Below, in pieces: positions 36,878 to 46,770 of a DNA stretch of 64,000 bases. Source of the DNA: PALSA-693 sp963781155 (GTDB taxonomy: Bacteria > Actinomycetota > Acidimicrobiia > Acidimicrobiales > Palsa-688). Every line of letters starts with the position of its first letter. Position 1 is the stretch's first letter. The stretch spans positions 678,987-742,986 of the forward strand of contig CAWAEC010000012.1 of assembly GCA_963781155.1 (NCBI GenBank), read 5' to 3'. The notes beneath the pieces are model-generated. The model did no database searches. It was not told the DNA's origin and saw only the letters and a program-made list of their open reading frames with translations. The translations under genes were made by a program, and so were the position numbers.

Positions 36878-38026
36878 CTAGCTACTCCCTGGCGGCGTGA
36901 CCCGATGCTGGCCTTGACGCTGTCGTTGTCGTACACCGTAGGCTGCGCGCCGTACCACACTGTCGTCCTCGAACCCGGACCCGAGAGCACCCCCGATCAG
37001 GGACGCCGACGACAGGAACCAGGCAATCGCAAGTTCGTCGGACCACCGCGGTGCACGGGATAGCGCCTGCGCGAGGACACCACGATCGAGCAGCAGCACC
37101 TCAGCGGCGACGAGGACGACGAAGAGCGTGACGTACAGGCACAGCACGCCGACGAGGAGCGTGATCAGCGTAGTTGTGTTATAGAGCACCGCCTGCCCCT
37201 TAGCACCGCGGTCTTTCGGTCGCTCCCACAGCTCGTGGTCCACGATCAGCCACGCCACCAGAACCACCACCGAGACGATCGCGAGAAGGACCTGGCGTAA
37301 CCCGCCGAGGGCGGCCCCGAGTTGCCAGGCCGTGTTGTTGATCAGCCCGTAGGCGGCCGTCGCAAAAACGCCGACCAGCGACAGGGACAGGCCCAGGAAC
37401 AGCCGCCAAGGCTGGTTGGCACGGACCATCCCCGCCACCATGCGGGCGGTGCCCAGCAGCGGACTTCCGACCAGCCGTATCCCGCGTTGCTCGCCGTCCG
37501 GCGCCGGGAGGGATTGCGCCGACAACGAGCTACGCCGCCGAAGGACCGGGTTCGGTCCGAAGTCCGAGACGGTCACCTCGGCGACCAGCCCGACGACGGC
37601 CTCCCGGAGGTTGCGATAAAGCCGCCAGACGCCCAGCGTCGGGATCGAGACGAGCGCGAGTCGGTGCTTGTGGTCGACCTCGGCTGCGACAGGGCGCAGT
37701 CCCGCTCGCCGAGGCAGGTCGGTGACGAACACACCGACATCCCAATCCTCGTCCGGCATCAGCTCGCCGACGACGTCCGCGAGCCGGGTGATATCGAGCT
37801 GCTCGTCGCCCACGAGGGGCACGGTCATGGTGCGCATCTGCCATTCGACATCCGCAGCAAGCCGCCGCGAGAGCAGGTCGGGCAACTCCCGGGCGAGCCG
37901 ACGGGCTAGCTCTGCCGGCAGGTCGGGATCGCTGACCAGAACGATCCGCACCACCTCGTTCACCCGATCCACGATCTCCTTCGGAAGTCTCGCGTTCGAC
38001 CATCCAGGATCGGCGTACGCAGCCAC
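36878..38026 (-). CDS. membrane protein of unknown function
   Basis: This 382-residue protein starts at GTG 38026 with AAGGAAG upstream. Residues 1-200 are soluble and helical/strand-mixed (MPDEDWDVGVFVTDLPRRAG, HKHRLALVSIPTLGVWRLYR, NLREAVVGLVAEVTVSDFGP). Residues about 215-350 contain four or five hydrophobic helices (WRLFLGLSLSLVGVFATAAY; QVLLAIVSVVVLVAWLIVDH; TTTLITLLVGVLCLYVTLFV). The aspartate/histidine-containing N-domain might be enzymatic, but I do not recognise the family. It is monocistronic in this window. Confidence 0.75.
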   Translation of the reverse strand: MAAYADPGWSNARLPKEIVDRVNEVVRIVLVSDPDLPAELARRLARELPDLLSRRLAADVEWQMRTMTVPLVGDEQLDITRLADVVGELMPDEDWDVGVFVTDLPRRAGLRPVAAEVDHKHRLALVSIPTLGVWRLYRNLREAVVGLVAEVTVSDFGPNPVLRRRSSLSAQSLPAPDGEQRGIRLVGSPLLGTARMVAGMVRANQPWRLFLGLSLSLVGVFATAAYGLINNTAWQLGAALGGLRQVLLAIVSVVVLVAWLIVDHELWERPKDRGAKGQAVLYNTTTLITLLVGVLCLYVTLFVVLVAAEVLLLDRGVLAQALSRAPRWSDELAIAWFLSSASLIGGALGSGFEDDSVVRRAAYGVRQRQRQGQHRVTPPGSS

Positions 38027-38531
38027 ATACTTCCTTGGTTAACGGCGGTCTCGCTGCATCGACGCCTGTGGCCAAACACATCCTGTACCGGGCGCAAACC
38101 GTATCTGACACCCACAGGCGCCGCGGCCGACCGCCAAAATGGGTGCAACCGACTCGGCCCCGGAATGCACATCAGTTGGATGCAGAGGAACGCCTCTCGC
38201 CAACCTCACGGAGGGGCGGTTGCCGGGGCAGGTGCGGTGCGCGATTCTTCCACGTAGTATGCAAATCGTCATTGTGCTAGATCCAGATCGGCGCGGGGCG
38301 GCAGGGGCATGGTCGGCGATGCCATCCCTTGCACCCGACTTCAGGCGGTACTGGGCGAGGGGTCCCCGCTGGGATGCGGGGCATGGCGAGCAGCGGGGCC
38401 ACCCGCCGACCCGTTCGCCCCGACCCGGCCTGGTGTGACAAGGCGACCGGTGCCACTAACAAGCAGTTACTCCCACCGATCCGGACAACCGGCGCCGCGG
38501 AGTATCTGGATCACACCAAGGAGAAGGATGG
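38027..38531. other. intergenic, 505 bp
   Basis: Divergent promoter region of the membrane protein and the GH15 gene. I see no additional gene. CAAGGAGAAGG precedes the GH15 start. Confidence 0.5.
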
Positions 38532-40394
38532 ATGATCACGCAGGCCGCTATTGAAGATCACGGGCTGATCGGGGACCTCCAAACCGCCGCGCTGGTGGCC
38601 ACGGACGGGACCATCGACTGGTACTGTTGCCCCAGGTTCGACTCTCCGAGCATCTTCGCCGCCATTCTGGATGCCCAAAAAGGCGGACATTTCCGTATCG
38701 CCCCCGATACCACTGAGAGCAGGACCAAGCAGCTCTATCTGCCCGGAACTGCCATCTTGGTCACCAGGTTCATCATGCCCGACGGCGTGGGGGAGGTAAC
38801 TGACTTCATGCCCCCCAAAACCGGCGCCGCCACCGAAGCCCACGACCTCGTGCGATTAGTGCGAGCCACGCGAGGCCGGGTCGGCTTCCGATTGGATTGC
38901 CAGCCCCGGTTTAACTACGGCCGGGACAAGCACGAAGTCATCATCTCCGACGAAGGTGTCGTGTTCCAAAGCGATGCGATCGACCTCACCCTGGCGTTCG
39001 TGCCTAGCCCCCAGGGAGATGCCCGGGACGCGCCGAAGTTCGAGCGGCAAGGCGACGGGGTCGGCGCCACCATTGTGCTCAACCAGGGCCAGGTGGGCGG
39101 TGTGGTGCTCCGCTCGGGACAAGCCGACGCGCGCCCGCGGCTGACACCGGGCGGACCTTTAGGCCAGCTGGATGACACCGTCAAGTACTGGCAGTCGTGG
39201 CTGGGCCAGTCAAAGTACAAAGGGCGGTGGAGAGAAATTGTTGAGCGCTCCGCCATCACGCTCAAGCTCATGACCTACGCCCCGACCGGCGCACTGGTCG
39301 CCGCCCCCACGGCGGCGTTGCCAGAACAGGTCGGCGGAGAGCGGAACTGGGACTATCGCTACACCTGGATTCGCGACTCGTCGTTTTCCGTGTACGCCCT
39401 GCTGGGCCTGGGATTCACCCAGGAAGCGTTCGCATTCGCCGGCTGGCTGGCCGACCGAGTGAGCGAACAGGCCGGACGCAAAGCATCGGGGCCGCTGCGG
39501 ATCATGTACCGGGTGGACGGTAGCTCGGACCTAGCCGAAGAGACTCTGGATCACTTCGACGGCTGGAGGGGCTCCCGGCCCGTGCGAATCGGCAACGGGG
39601 CCGCCGATCAGCGCCAGCTCGACATCTACGGGGAGGCCCTCGACGCCATCTACCTAGGCGTAACGAACGGCGGCGGCATCGCCCACCGGGGCTGGCAAAA
39701 GCTACGGGACGTCATCGACTGGCTCTGCGAGAATTGGGATCAGCCCGAAGAGGGCATCTGGGAGACGCGCGGCGACCAGAAAGACTTCACCTACGGGCGC
39801 TTCCAGGCCTGGCTCGCCCTGGACCGGGCCATCCGCCTGGCCACCAGCACCGGGAAGCCGAGCCCAACCGGCCGGTGGGCCACCGAGCGCGACCGCATCT
39901 ACGACCAGATCATGACCCGAGGCTGGAACGCTGCCCGGCAAGCCTTCGTCCAGTACTACGGCGCTGACGTGCTCGACGCCTCCCTGCTGCTCATGCCTTT
40001 GGTAGGCTTCGTCACCCCCTACGACCCGATGTGGCAGTCGACGCTACGGGCCATAGGCGAGGAACTCGTCTCTGACAGCCTCGTCTACCGGTATGATCCC
40101 AGCGCCTCCCCCGACGGGCTGAGAGGCTCTGAGGGGACCTTCTCCATGTGCTCCTTCTGGTATGTGGATGCCCTCGCTCGCTCCGGGTACCTCGATTACG
40201 CCCGCATGATCTTTGAAAAGATGCTCACCTATGGCAACCACCTCGGTCTGTTCTCCGAGGAAATCGCGCACACCGGGGAACAATTAGGCAACTTCCCTCA
40301 GGCGTTCAGTCATCTGGCACTGATCAACGCGGCGCTCAACCTCGACTACCAACTCGATCACGGCGCCGGACAAGTGTCGGTGCTCACTGAATGA
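38532..40394 (+). CDS. GH15 glucoamylase/trehalase-like glycoside hydrolase
   Basis: This 620-residue protein has a beta-sandwich N-domain (EDHGLIGDLQTAALVATDGT, IDWYCCPRFDSPSIFAAILD) and an (alpha/alpha)6 barrel. Signature segments are GGERNWDYRYTWIRDSSFSV, QPEEGIWETRGDQKDFTYGR (likely general acid Glu) and GLFSEEIAHTGEQLGNFPQA (likely base). No signal peptide is present, so it is cytoplasmic. Relatives in mycobacteria hydrolyse trehalose; others act on alpha-1,4/1,6 glucans, and sequence alone does not decide. GGAGAAGG lies just before the start. Confidence 0.92.
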   Translation: MITQAAIEDHGLIGDLQTAALVATDGTIDWYCCPRFDSPSIFAAILDAQKGGHFRIAPDTTESRTKQLYLPGTAILVTRFIMPDGVGEVTDFMPPKTGAATEAHDLVRLVRATRGRVGFRLDCQPRFNYGRDKHEVIISDEGVVFQSDAIDLTLAFVPSPQGDARDAPKFERQGDGVGATIVLNQGQVGGVVLRSGQADARPRLTPGGPLGQLDDTVKYWQSWLGQSKYKGRWREIVERSAITLKLMTYAPTGALVAAPTAALPEQVGGERNWDYRYTWIRDSSFSVYALLGLGFTQEAFAFAGWLADRVSEQAGRKASGPLRIMYRVDGSSDLAEETLDHFDGWRGSRPVRIGNGAADQRQLDIYGEALDAIYLGVTNGGGIAHRGWQKLRDVIDWLCENWDQPEEGIWETRGDQKDFTYGRFQAWLALDRAIRLATSTGKPSPTGRWATERDRIYDQIMTRGWNAARQAFVQYYGADVLDASLLLMPLVGFVTPYDPMWQSTLRAIGEELVSDSLVYRYDPSASPDGLRGSEGTFSMCSFWYVDALARSGYLDYARMIFEKMLTYGNHLGLFSEEIAHTGEQLGNFPQAFSHLALINAALNLDYQLDHGAGQVSVLTE

Positions 40395-40819
40395 AGATAC
40401 ATCGTCCGGCATTCGCCCAACGGAGCGGATCCGCGACGTGACCCGCTTCGCCCTTGACGCCTCCTCCGCTCCGGACGTCGGCGACGAGTATCTTCAAACG
40501 GGCGACGGCTGAGCCCATCGAACCAACATAAGGTCTGAGAGCTGCGATTCATCGTAGCCGCCGTCCGCGCCCCCGTCGGCGTGGACGCCGAACAATTTAT
40601 TCAGCTGCGTATCGACCGCGCGCTCGTAGCAACCGATACCCATCGCGGCCAATAACCCCTGCCGTGCGAACCGTCGACCCAGTGGCTTAGGTGTGGTTGG
40701 TTACGCTCGAACTCGCTGCTAACGAGTCTTCAGTCCTCCGTCACCGGTTGTCAGCGCCAATCCTGGACCAATCCTGGCTGGGGAAGTTTATCCAGCGCCG
40801 AGTGTCCGGTTTCGACCGA
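40395..40819. other. intergenic, 425 bp
   Basis: I see no supported gene between the GH15 gene and the convergent small gene. Confidence 0.5.
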
Positions 40820-41269
40820 TTAGCTTGTCGGGCCTGAGCTTGTCGTACGCGGAGATGAGGGGATGGCGATGACCGATGCGGAGGCGGTGACCGCGCCGAG
40901 GTGAGGTTCGAGGCAATGAGACGGCACACGCCATCCGGCCGCAGGGAGTAAGTCGTCGTGAAGGTCAGCGCACAGCAGCACCCGGTCGGCGACCAGGGTG
41001 GCGGCCTCCAAGGTGACCATGACCACCGTGCCGTTGGCCGAATGTCGCAAGGCGTCGCCCACCTCTGCCTGCCCGACGCGGACACACTCCAGCGCCCGAG
41101 GCGACTGAGCGGCACATAGCCATTGGGCGCCGGATGGCGTGTGGTGAATCTCTGCGACCAGCCATGTCTGGCCCGACACTTCATGTCCGGCGAACAGCCG
41201 CGGCCCGTCGTAACACTCCCAGACTTCGTCCACCTCGAGATCCAACTCAGTTCCCAAGAAGTGCAGCAT
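40820..41269 (-). CDS. hypothetical protein
   Basis: This 149-residue product is mostly beta-strand-like: LDLEVDEVWECYDGPRLFAG, QTWLVAEIHHTPSGAQWLCA, TVVMVTLEAATLVADRVLLC. No signal peptide, membrane helix or catalytic motif is seen. Its start lies inside the end of the WhiB gene (23-base overlap), so the two are likely co-transcribed. The family is not recognised. Confidence 0.65.
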   Translation of the reverse strand: MLHFLGTELDLEVDEVWECYDGPRLFAGHEVSGQTWLVAEIHHTPSGAQWLCAAQSPRALECVRVGQAEVGDALRHSANGTVVMVTLEAATLVADRVLLCADLHDDLLPAAGWRVPSHCLEPHLGAVTASASVIAIPSSPRTTSSGPTS

Positions 41270-41675
41270 CTCGTGCTCTCTCGCTGTGCTTGATATTTCC
41301 CCCGGTTGCGCTCAACCGGCCCGATGAGTTCGGCACGGGACCCGAACCCGCCTCGTTGGGCAGCTTGGTGGAACGGTGGTGACGGCTATCCTCCAGCCAA
41401 GTCCTGCGCAGGCCTCGGCGCTCGTCTTCGGTGGCGCCCCCCCAGATGCCGAGTTCCTGGTCGGTTTCCAACGCAAACCCCAGGCAGAACTCCCGCACCG
41501 GGCAGGACCGGCACACAGCCTTGGCTGCCTCGGTCTGTTCGACCGAGTCGGCGTTGCGGCCAACGGGAAAGAACCACTCCGTGGGCACGGCTCGACAGGC
41601 CGCCCGGTCACGCCAGAGGTCACCGTCCCCGTCGCCGGTCGGGCCCGACGCCCCGACCCTGAGTGCGCTTGCCAT
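41247..41675 (-). CDS. WhiB-family iron-sulfur transcription regulator
   Basis: The product is 142 residues from ATG 41675; the frame is open further upstream but without protein-like content. The cluster ligands are Cys27, Cys55, Cys58 and Cys64 (AVCRSCPVREFC), followed by the turn LGIWGGATEDERRGLRR. The C-terminal tail of about 50 residues is longer than usual and overlaps the next gene. It probably responds to redox or nitric oxide and works with the housekeeping sigma factor. Confidence 0.92.
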   Translation of the reverse strand: MASALRVGASGPTGDGDGDLWRDRAACRAVPTEWFFPVGRNADSVEQTEAAKAVCRSCPVREFCLGFALETDQELGIWGGATEDERRGLRRTWLEDSRHHRSTKLPNEAGSGPVPNSSGRLSATGGNIKHSERARDAALLGN

Positions 41676-43042
41676 CGCCGCGATGGTTCTGTCGAGCCCA
41701 CCCGACGGAATGTTCTTGCCGCTCACCATGACCGCCCTGACCGGCCATGCCCAACCCGGACGGGTCGACCACCATGGCGACAGAGACGGCGATGCAACAA
41801 CGGAACCGAGGGCACCGTTGCAAGGTCTAAAGACTTCTGCCTGTCGATCACTTGGCCACCACGGGCACCCTTCCCTTGTCATCCAAGATGACCGTGCCAG
41901 GGTCCGGAGCACACGCTTGACCGCAGCCACTGAGGCATTCTCGAAGTCTTCGAACACCTCAGTTGCGAGACGCACGGTAGCACTGTCGCCCGGCCTTCCG
42001 CGCCGCGCTCGAAGTCAGGGTGCACGGCGGAGGCCTCGCTCTGAAACCGCTGACGCCGGTTGCGCGATTCGGTACATGTGCCTGCATCCCGACGACCCGA
42101 GCACCCGTCGGTATTCCGGATCGCGTTCGCCGAGTTCGGAACGGCTCTACCCTTAGTGTGCAGCCGTGAAGCAGAGGACGGAGCAACAGCCACCCGCCTC
42201 TTCGGCCACCCGCCTCGTCCTGAATCTGTACTCGTTCCAGAGAGCGGTCCAACGACGGCGGCCGTGCAGGGGTGGGCGCGGTCGACCCGACCTGCCGGTG
42301 CTCGATCCGTGTCCCGCCAACAACACCGACACTCTGCGGCTGGGCCCCATGAGTATCGCCGGATGCCAGCATCAGCTGACTGCCGTCACGCGGCCGGGGT
42401 GATGCGCCCCCTGGAAGGGGCGGCGGTCAGCGGGCCCGGCGCAGCCCGCCACCACCGGGCGGGGCAGGTCGAGAAGGCCGGCGGCGAAGCTGTCGGAGCA
42501 GCCTCCGGCGTGCAGGGCGATGGCCTCGCCGCGCAGGGCACCCAGAGAACGCCGACCGGTGTCGACCTGCACATCGCCTTCCCCGCTGGCCCGGGGGTGT
42601 AACCGGGGTGCAGCTGGTCGGCTAGGGCCAGCGGTGCCGGGCGGCAAGGCTTGCGAAGGAGGCCGCATTCTCATGGTGCTTCTTGTTGGAAGTCCAACTG
42701 GACATCCCGACAGAGCGGTTACCCGAAGACGTCGTCTGGCTCACGGACGCCATGTGCGATGCCCTCGAATTCCACGTGGAGGGCGGGATTGGTCATGACG
42801 TCACGAGCGCCCGACCCGGAACCGGAGAGAGCGGTGTTCTGCTCATCAGGTCCGAGGGGGGACCCATCCGAGAGCAGGGTGTCGTCGTTCGACGCTGGCA
42901 AAAGGCCACTGCTGGCGTTGGCCGCGACCACCTGACGGCCCAGTCAATGCCTCTATCGCTTGGCCCGCTGCAGACATCGATGAAGTCATCGGCACGTTCT
43001 CGGGCGAGTCCCTCAAACAGGACTTCCCGCCGATCTATCCCT
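41676..43042. other. degraded/intergenic region, about 1.37 kb
   Basis: No intact gene. A plus-strand stretch at 42683-42900 (LDIPTERLPEDVVWLTDAMC, DALEFHVEGGIGHDVT) and a minus-strand stretch at 42570-42390 look weakly protein-like. They are short, unsupported by start signals, and may be remnants. Confidence 0.4.
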
Positions 43043-43387
43043 CTAGATGCGGACATGAAGCACACCAGCGGTCCAATCACGTCCCGACTCGCTGAGCACC
43101 CGGGCCTGTCCATCGAGCACGTCGAAACCGGTCCCACCGTGGATGTCCGGTATCTCGCGTGGCGTCCCGAAGGCCAAGTCCTCGGGACAGAAGGCAACCG
43201 TCCTTACATTCGTCCGGTCCAACAAACGCATGATGTGCGAGAACGGAGCTCCATACGAACTGCCATCGACGCCGCACCCGATGCCCATCAAGCAGGCGCT
43301 GACAAGTACCCGCAGCGGCGCCCAGGCAGTGAAGACCGGCCACGATCGGATCTCTGCCTCGGTCGGAAGGTGCTCGACGCCCGCCAC
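43043..43387 (-). pseudogene. DUF523-family protein, C-terminally truncated
   Basis: This 114-codon frame starts at GTG 43387. The conserved core is VLVSACLMGIGCGVDGSSYG (two of the cysteines used for an iron-sulfur cluster), AFCPEDLAFGTPREIPDIHG (third cysteine) and GTGFDVLDGQARVLSESGRD. The family (2-thiouracil desulfurase relatives) runs to about 150-180 residues. Here it ends abruptly at HVRI and a stop soon after the first half, so the gene is probably broken. Confidence 0.65.
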
Positions 43388-43685
43388 CCCACCATGATGC
43401 CCAACAGGACCGTGCCGTCCTCGGCGCCGGCGGGGATGTCGGCCCGGGCCGAGACGGGATCTGCACCCCAGTCAGCCAGCGTTGGCCGATTCCGCTCGCA
43501 GCGCAGACTCGGCGATCCGCACCTTTTGCCCAAACTAGGTTCGGTGGTCGCGGCCGCGCCATAACCGCCTCGGTGCCGGCGTTATCTGGGGCACATCGCG
43601 GGACTGTTCTACAGGGCGTCATATGGGACAGCTGCTGGCTTGGCTCTTCCAGAAATCAGGGCCTCAGACAAGCGAGTGTCGCCGG
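43388..43685. other. intergenic, about 300 bp
   Basis: No supported gene is seen between the DUF523 remnant and the co-directional SDR/DUF2867 gene. Confidence 0.4.
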
Positions 43686-45173
43686 TCAGCGGATCGCGGC
43701 AGCCGGGTCCTGGCGGGACGCGGCGCCGGTGATGTTGCGGGCCATGCCGCCGAAGACCACGTTGTGGAACGGGGCGATGGACCGCCAGTAGAGGTGTCCG
43801 GCCAGGCCGTGAGGCTTGAAGACTGCTCGCTGTCGATATCGGGCGCCGCCGTCGCCGGCCGGCTCGGCGCTGAGTTGGAGCCAGGCGCGGCCCGGCAGGC
43901 GCATCTCGGCCCGCAGCCGGAGGGTGTGGGGTCGGTCGAGCTGCTCTACCCGCCACCAGTCGAGGGCCTCGCCCACGTGAAGCCGGCGGGGGTCGCGTCG
44001 ACCCCGGCGCAGCCCGACACCGCCTACCAGCCGATCGGCCCACCCCCGCATCGACCAGGCCAGCGGGAACGAGTACCAGCCGTGCTCACCTCCGATGGAC
44101 TCGATGACCTCCCATAGCGCTGCGGGGCTGGCGGGCGTTTGCTGCTCGCGGTAGTCCTCGTATACGGTGCCCCCGGCCCATTCTGGGTCACTCGGCAGCG
44201 GGTCGGAGGGGGCAGTACGGTCCGAGGCGTCGGACCACCGGGTGGGCACATCGGCGTTGCGGATCTGGGCGAGGGCCAGTTCGACCGCCCGCTCGTAGTG
44301 AGTGAGACCGGCGGGCGGGTCGGGGATGACCGCGGCGACGGCTCGGTCGTGGCACACCACTTCGTTGACCAACGATTCGATCAGGGGAATGGCGATGGCC
44401 CGCGGCACGGGCGTCACCAGGTTCACCCACTGGGCCGATAGCCACGGGGTGAGCACCGGCACCGGGATCACTAGACGGCGCGGCAGGCCGGCCACCACGG
44501 CATAGCGGCGCATCATCTCCAGGTAGCTGAGCACGTCGGGGCCGCCGATGTCATAGGCCCCGTGAATGTCAGGAGCCAGCTCGGCGGCCCGGAGCAGATA
44601 GTGGAGCACGTCCCGCACGGCGATGGGCTGCACCCGGTTGTGCACCCAGCGGGGGGTTACCATGGCCGGGAGCCGTTCGCTCAGATACCGCAGCATCTCG
44701 AAGCTGGCCGACCCCGAGCCGATGATGACCGCCGCCTGGATGACCGTCGTGGGCGGGCCCGAGCCGAGCAGCAGCCGGCCCACTTCGGCCCGGGACGCCA
44801 GGTGTGGTGACAGCCGCTGGCCATCGGGGACGATGCCGCCCAGATACACGATGCGGCTGACACCGGCGTTTGCCGCCGCGGCCCCCACCGACCTGGCGGC
44901 GGCCCGGTCCACCTCGACAAAGTCGGGGCGGGTCAGCGAGTGAACCAAGTAGTAGACGACGTCGTCGCGGTCAAACATCGCTCGTAGCGAGGTCGGCGCG
45001 GCCAGGTCACCGGGGCGCACCTCCACCTGGTGTCGCCATGGCACATCCCGCAGCTTGTCCGGGGCGCGGGCCACCACCACCACGTCGTGGCCGCGGGAGA
45101 GCAGCTCGGGTACGAGTCGGCCGCCGATGTAGCCAGTCGCGCCGAGAACGACGCAGCGCCTGGTTCCGGTCAT
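43686..45173 (-). CDS. NAD(P)-binding SDR-like protein with DUF2867 domain
   Basis: This 495-residue protein has an N-terminal Rossmann fold with VVLGATGYIGGRLVPELLSR, VEVRPGDLAAPTSL and the strand IVYLGGIVPDG. The C-terminal DUF2867 region (about 330-490) holds HGWYSFPLAWSMRGWADRLV, GEALDWWRVEQLDRPHTLRL and PHGLAGHLYWRSIAPFHNVV. Two-domain proteins of this type resemble atypical SDRs related to NmrA/YfcH proteins. It is next to the photolyase and carotenoid genes, so a role in light or oxidative stress is inferred. The substrate is unknown. Confidence 0.85.
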   Translation of the reverse strand: MTGTRRCVVLGATGYIGGRLVPELLSRGHDVVVVARAPDKLRDVPWRHQVEVRPGDLAAPTSLRAMFDRDDVVYYLVHSLTRPDFVEVDRAAARSVGAAAANAGVSRIVYLGGIVPDGQRLSPHLASRAEVGRLLLGSGPPTTVIQAAVIIGSGSASFEMLRYLSERLPAMVTPRWVHNRVQPIAVRDVLHYLLRAAELAPDIHGAYDIGGPDVLSYLEMMRRYAVVAGLPRRLVIPVPVLTPWLSAQWVNLVTPVPRAIAIPLIESLVNEVVCHDRAVAAVIPDPPAGLTHYERAVELALAQIRNADVPTRWSDASDRTAPSDPLPSDPEWAGGTVYEDYREQQTPASPAALWEVIESIGGEHGWYSFPLAWSMRGWADRLVGGVGLRRGRRDPRRLHVGEALDWWRVEQLDRPHTLRLRAEMRLPGRAWLQLSAEPAGDGGARYRQRAVFKPHGLAGHLYWRSIAPFHNVVFGGMARNITGAASRQDPAAAIR

Positions 45174-45339
45174 CGCCGGACCCTATTTGGATCGGGCCCA
45201 GAACGGGCACTGGGAGGTGTCGCACCATTCATCGGCGCCGAGTCCTTCCTTTCAGCGTTGCCACGTCGGGCACCCCTGGCTCTCATATGAACGACTCCAT
45301 CGTGATAGCCGGATGTCGTGCTAACGACCGTGTGCGCGT

Positions 45340-46689
45340 TCAAAGGTCGATGATCGGTTGCGGGTAGTCCAGGCGGCTGCGTTGGGCCCCACTCAGCCGC
45401 CACGGCTGGTGCGCAGCAGGCCCCGGGATGCCGGCCAGCTCCGGGACCTGGCGGCGCACATAGTCACCGGCGGGATCGTAGCGGTGGGCCTGGCGGAGCA
45501 GGTTGAAGTGGCGTTTGGGCCGACTATCGTTGCCGGTGCCTGCAACCCACTGCCAGTTGCCGGAATTATCGGCCACATCGGCGTCGACGAGCCAGTCGGC
45601 GAAGTGCTCTGCGCCGCCACGCCAATCGAGGCGCAGGTCCTTGGTCAGGTACGAGGCCACCAGCAGGCGGGCCCGGTTGGCCATCCAGCCTTCCCTGAGC
45701 AGCTGGCGCATGCCGGCGTCGACGATAGGGATGCCGGTCCGGCCGTGCTGCCAGGCTTCCAGGGCCGCCGGGTTGTACTCCCAGTGGCGCCGCCGCGGCC
45801 GGTAGTCCTGTCTGGGCAGATGGGGAAAGGCCGCAAGCACCTGGTGGTGGAAGTCGCGCCAGCACAACTGTCGAAGGAAGTCTTCTCCGCCCGGCCCGCG
45901 CCTCACATCATGAGCGAGTTCGGCCGGCGACACGCACCCGAAGTGCAGATAGGGGCTCAGTCGGGAGGTCCGGTCGCCGGCGAGGTCATCGTGGCCGTCG
46001 CTGTAGCCAGCGAGGTGGCGGTGGACCCAGGTGTGGGCGAGGTGGCGGCCCTGTGTCTCGCCACCGCGGGCCCGCTGCGGTGATTGCGGCTTGAGGGACA
46101 AGGTGGCGAGTTTGGGTATCGGGCCGGGCCAGAGGCCAGCCGGCACCGACAGTTGCCGGGGGGCGGACTGCGGCGTCCGCCATGGCGTGGATCTCCATTT
46201 TTGCCAGTACGGCGTGAACACGCGGTAGTGGTCACCGCCGGAGGGCGCCAGATCTGCGGGTGGGACGACGGTGGCGCCGGGAAAGGTGACCAACCGCATC
46301 CGCGCCCGGTGGCAGGCCCGGGCCAGGCTCCGGTGGCGGCTTTGGGCGTAGCGGCTGACGTCAGCCGAGGCGAACACCCCGTTGGCCCCCACCGTGGTGG
46401 CCAGCTTAAGGGCCTCGGTAACGGGATCGCCGGTTCGCAGGTAGAGCTGACCGCCACGGTCTATGAGCGAGCGGCGCAGGTTGCGAAGGGAGTCGAGTAG
46501 AAAGGCGAGCCGGTTGCTCGAGGCGAGAGGCCGGCCCGTCAGCTTCGGGTCAAGAACGAACAGCGGAACCACCGTGCCGGCCTGCCGGCATGCCTGGGCA
46601 AGGGCGGGATGGTCGAGAACGCGCAGATCACGGTTGAAGAGCACCACGACCGTGTCATTGCGGACTGGGCGTCCGCTGTTTGTGCTCAT
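45340..46689 (-). CDS. phrB: deoxyribodipyrimidine photolyase
   Basis: This 449-residue cryptochrome/photolyase-family protein has an N-terminal antenna domain starting VVLFNRDLRVLDHPALAQAC. The C-terminal FAD domain has RTSRLSPYLHFGCVSPAELA, LCWRDFHHQVLAAFPHLP, GIPIVDAGMRQLLREGWMAN and DVADNSGNWQWVAGTGNDSR, matching class I CPD photolyases. It uses blue light and reduced FAD to split cyclobutane dimers. It is divergent from crtE across an inverted repeat also seen at the regulator's promoter, indicating shared light control. Confidence 0.93.
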   Translation of the reverse strand: MSTNSGRPVRNDTVVVLFNRDLRVLDHPALAQACRQAGTVVPLFVLDPKLTGRPLASSNRLAFLLDSLRNLRRSLIDRGGQLYLRTGDPVTEALKLATTVGANGVFASADVSRYAQSRHRSLARACHRARMRLVTFPGATVVPPADLAPSGGDHYRVFTPYWQKWRSTPWRTPQSAPRQLSVPAGLWPGPIPKLATLSLKPQSPQRARGGETQGRHLAHTWVHRHLAGYSDGHDDLAGDRTSRLSPYLHFGCVSPAELAHDVRRGPGGEDFLRQLCWRDFHHQVLAAFPHLPRQDYRPRRRHWEYNPAALEAWQHGRTGIPIVDAGMRQLLREGWMANRARLLVASYLTKDLRLDWRGGAEHFADWLVDADVADNSGNWQWVAGTGNDSRPKRHFNLLRQAHRYDPAGDYVRRQVPELAGIPGPAAHQPWRLSGAQRSRLDYPQPIIDL

Positions 46690-46718
46690 CAGCTCTCTCC
46701 TTCGGCCGAATCACAATG

Positions 46719-46766
46719 TTAGCACTAAAAGCTGGAGCGTCCCCGGATACTTTAGTGCTAAAATCG
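46719..46766. promoter_or_regulatory. divergent phr/crtE operator, 11-bp inverted repeat
   Basis: TTAGCACTAAA (46719-46729) and TTTAGTGCTAA (46751-46761) form a perfect inverted repeat with a 21-bp spacer. The right arm extends as TTTAGTGCTAAAATCG to 46766, five bases before the crtE start. The same 16-bp string recurs with two differences before crtYc/litR (52792-52807). It is a probable binding site for the B12-type MerR regulator. Confidence 0.75.
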
Positions 46767-46770
46767 GAGC

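Noticed and set aside
41676..43042. Possible genes at 42060-42602 and 42372-42674
   Set aside because: Short or overlapping frames with no motif, start signal or consistent codon pattern.
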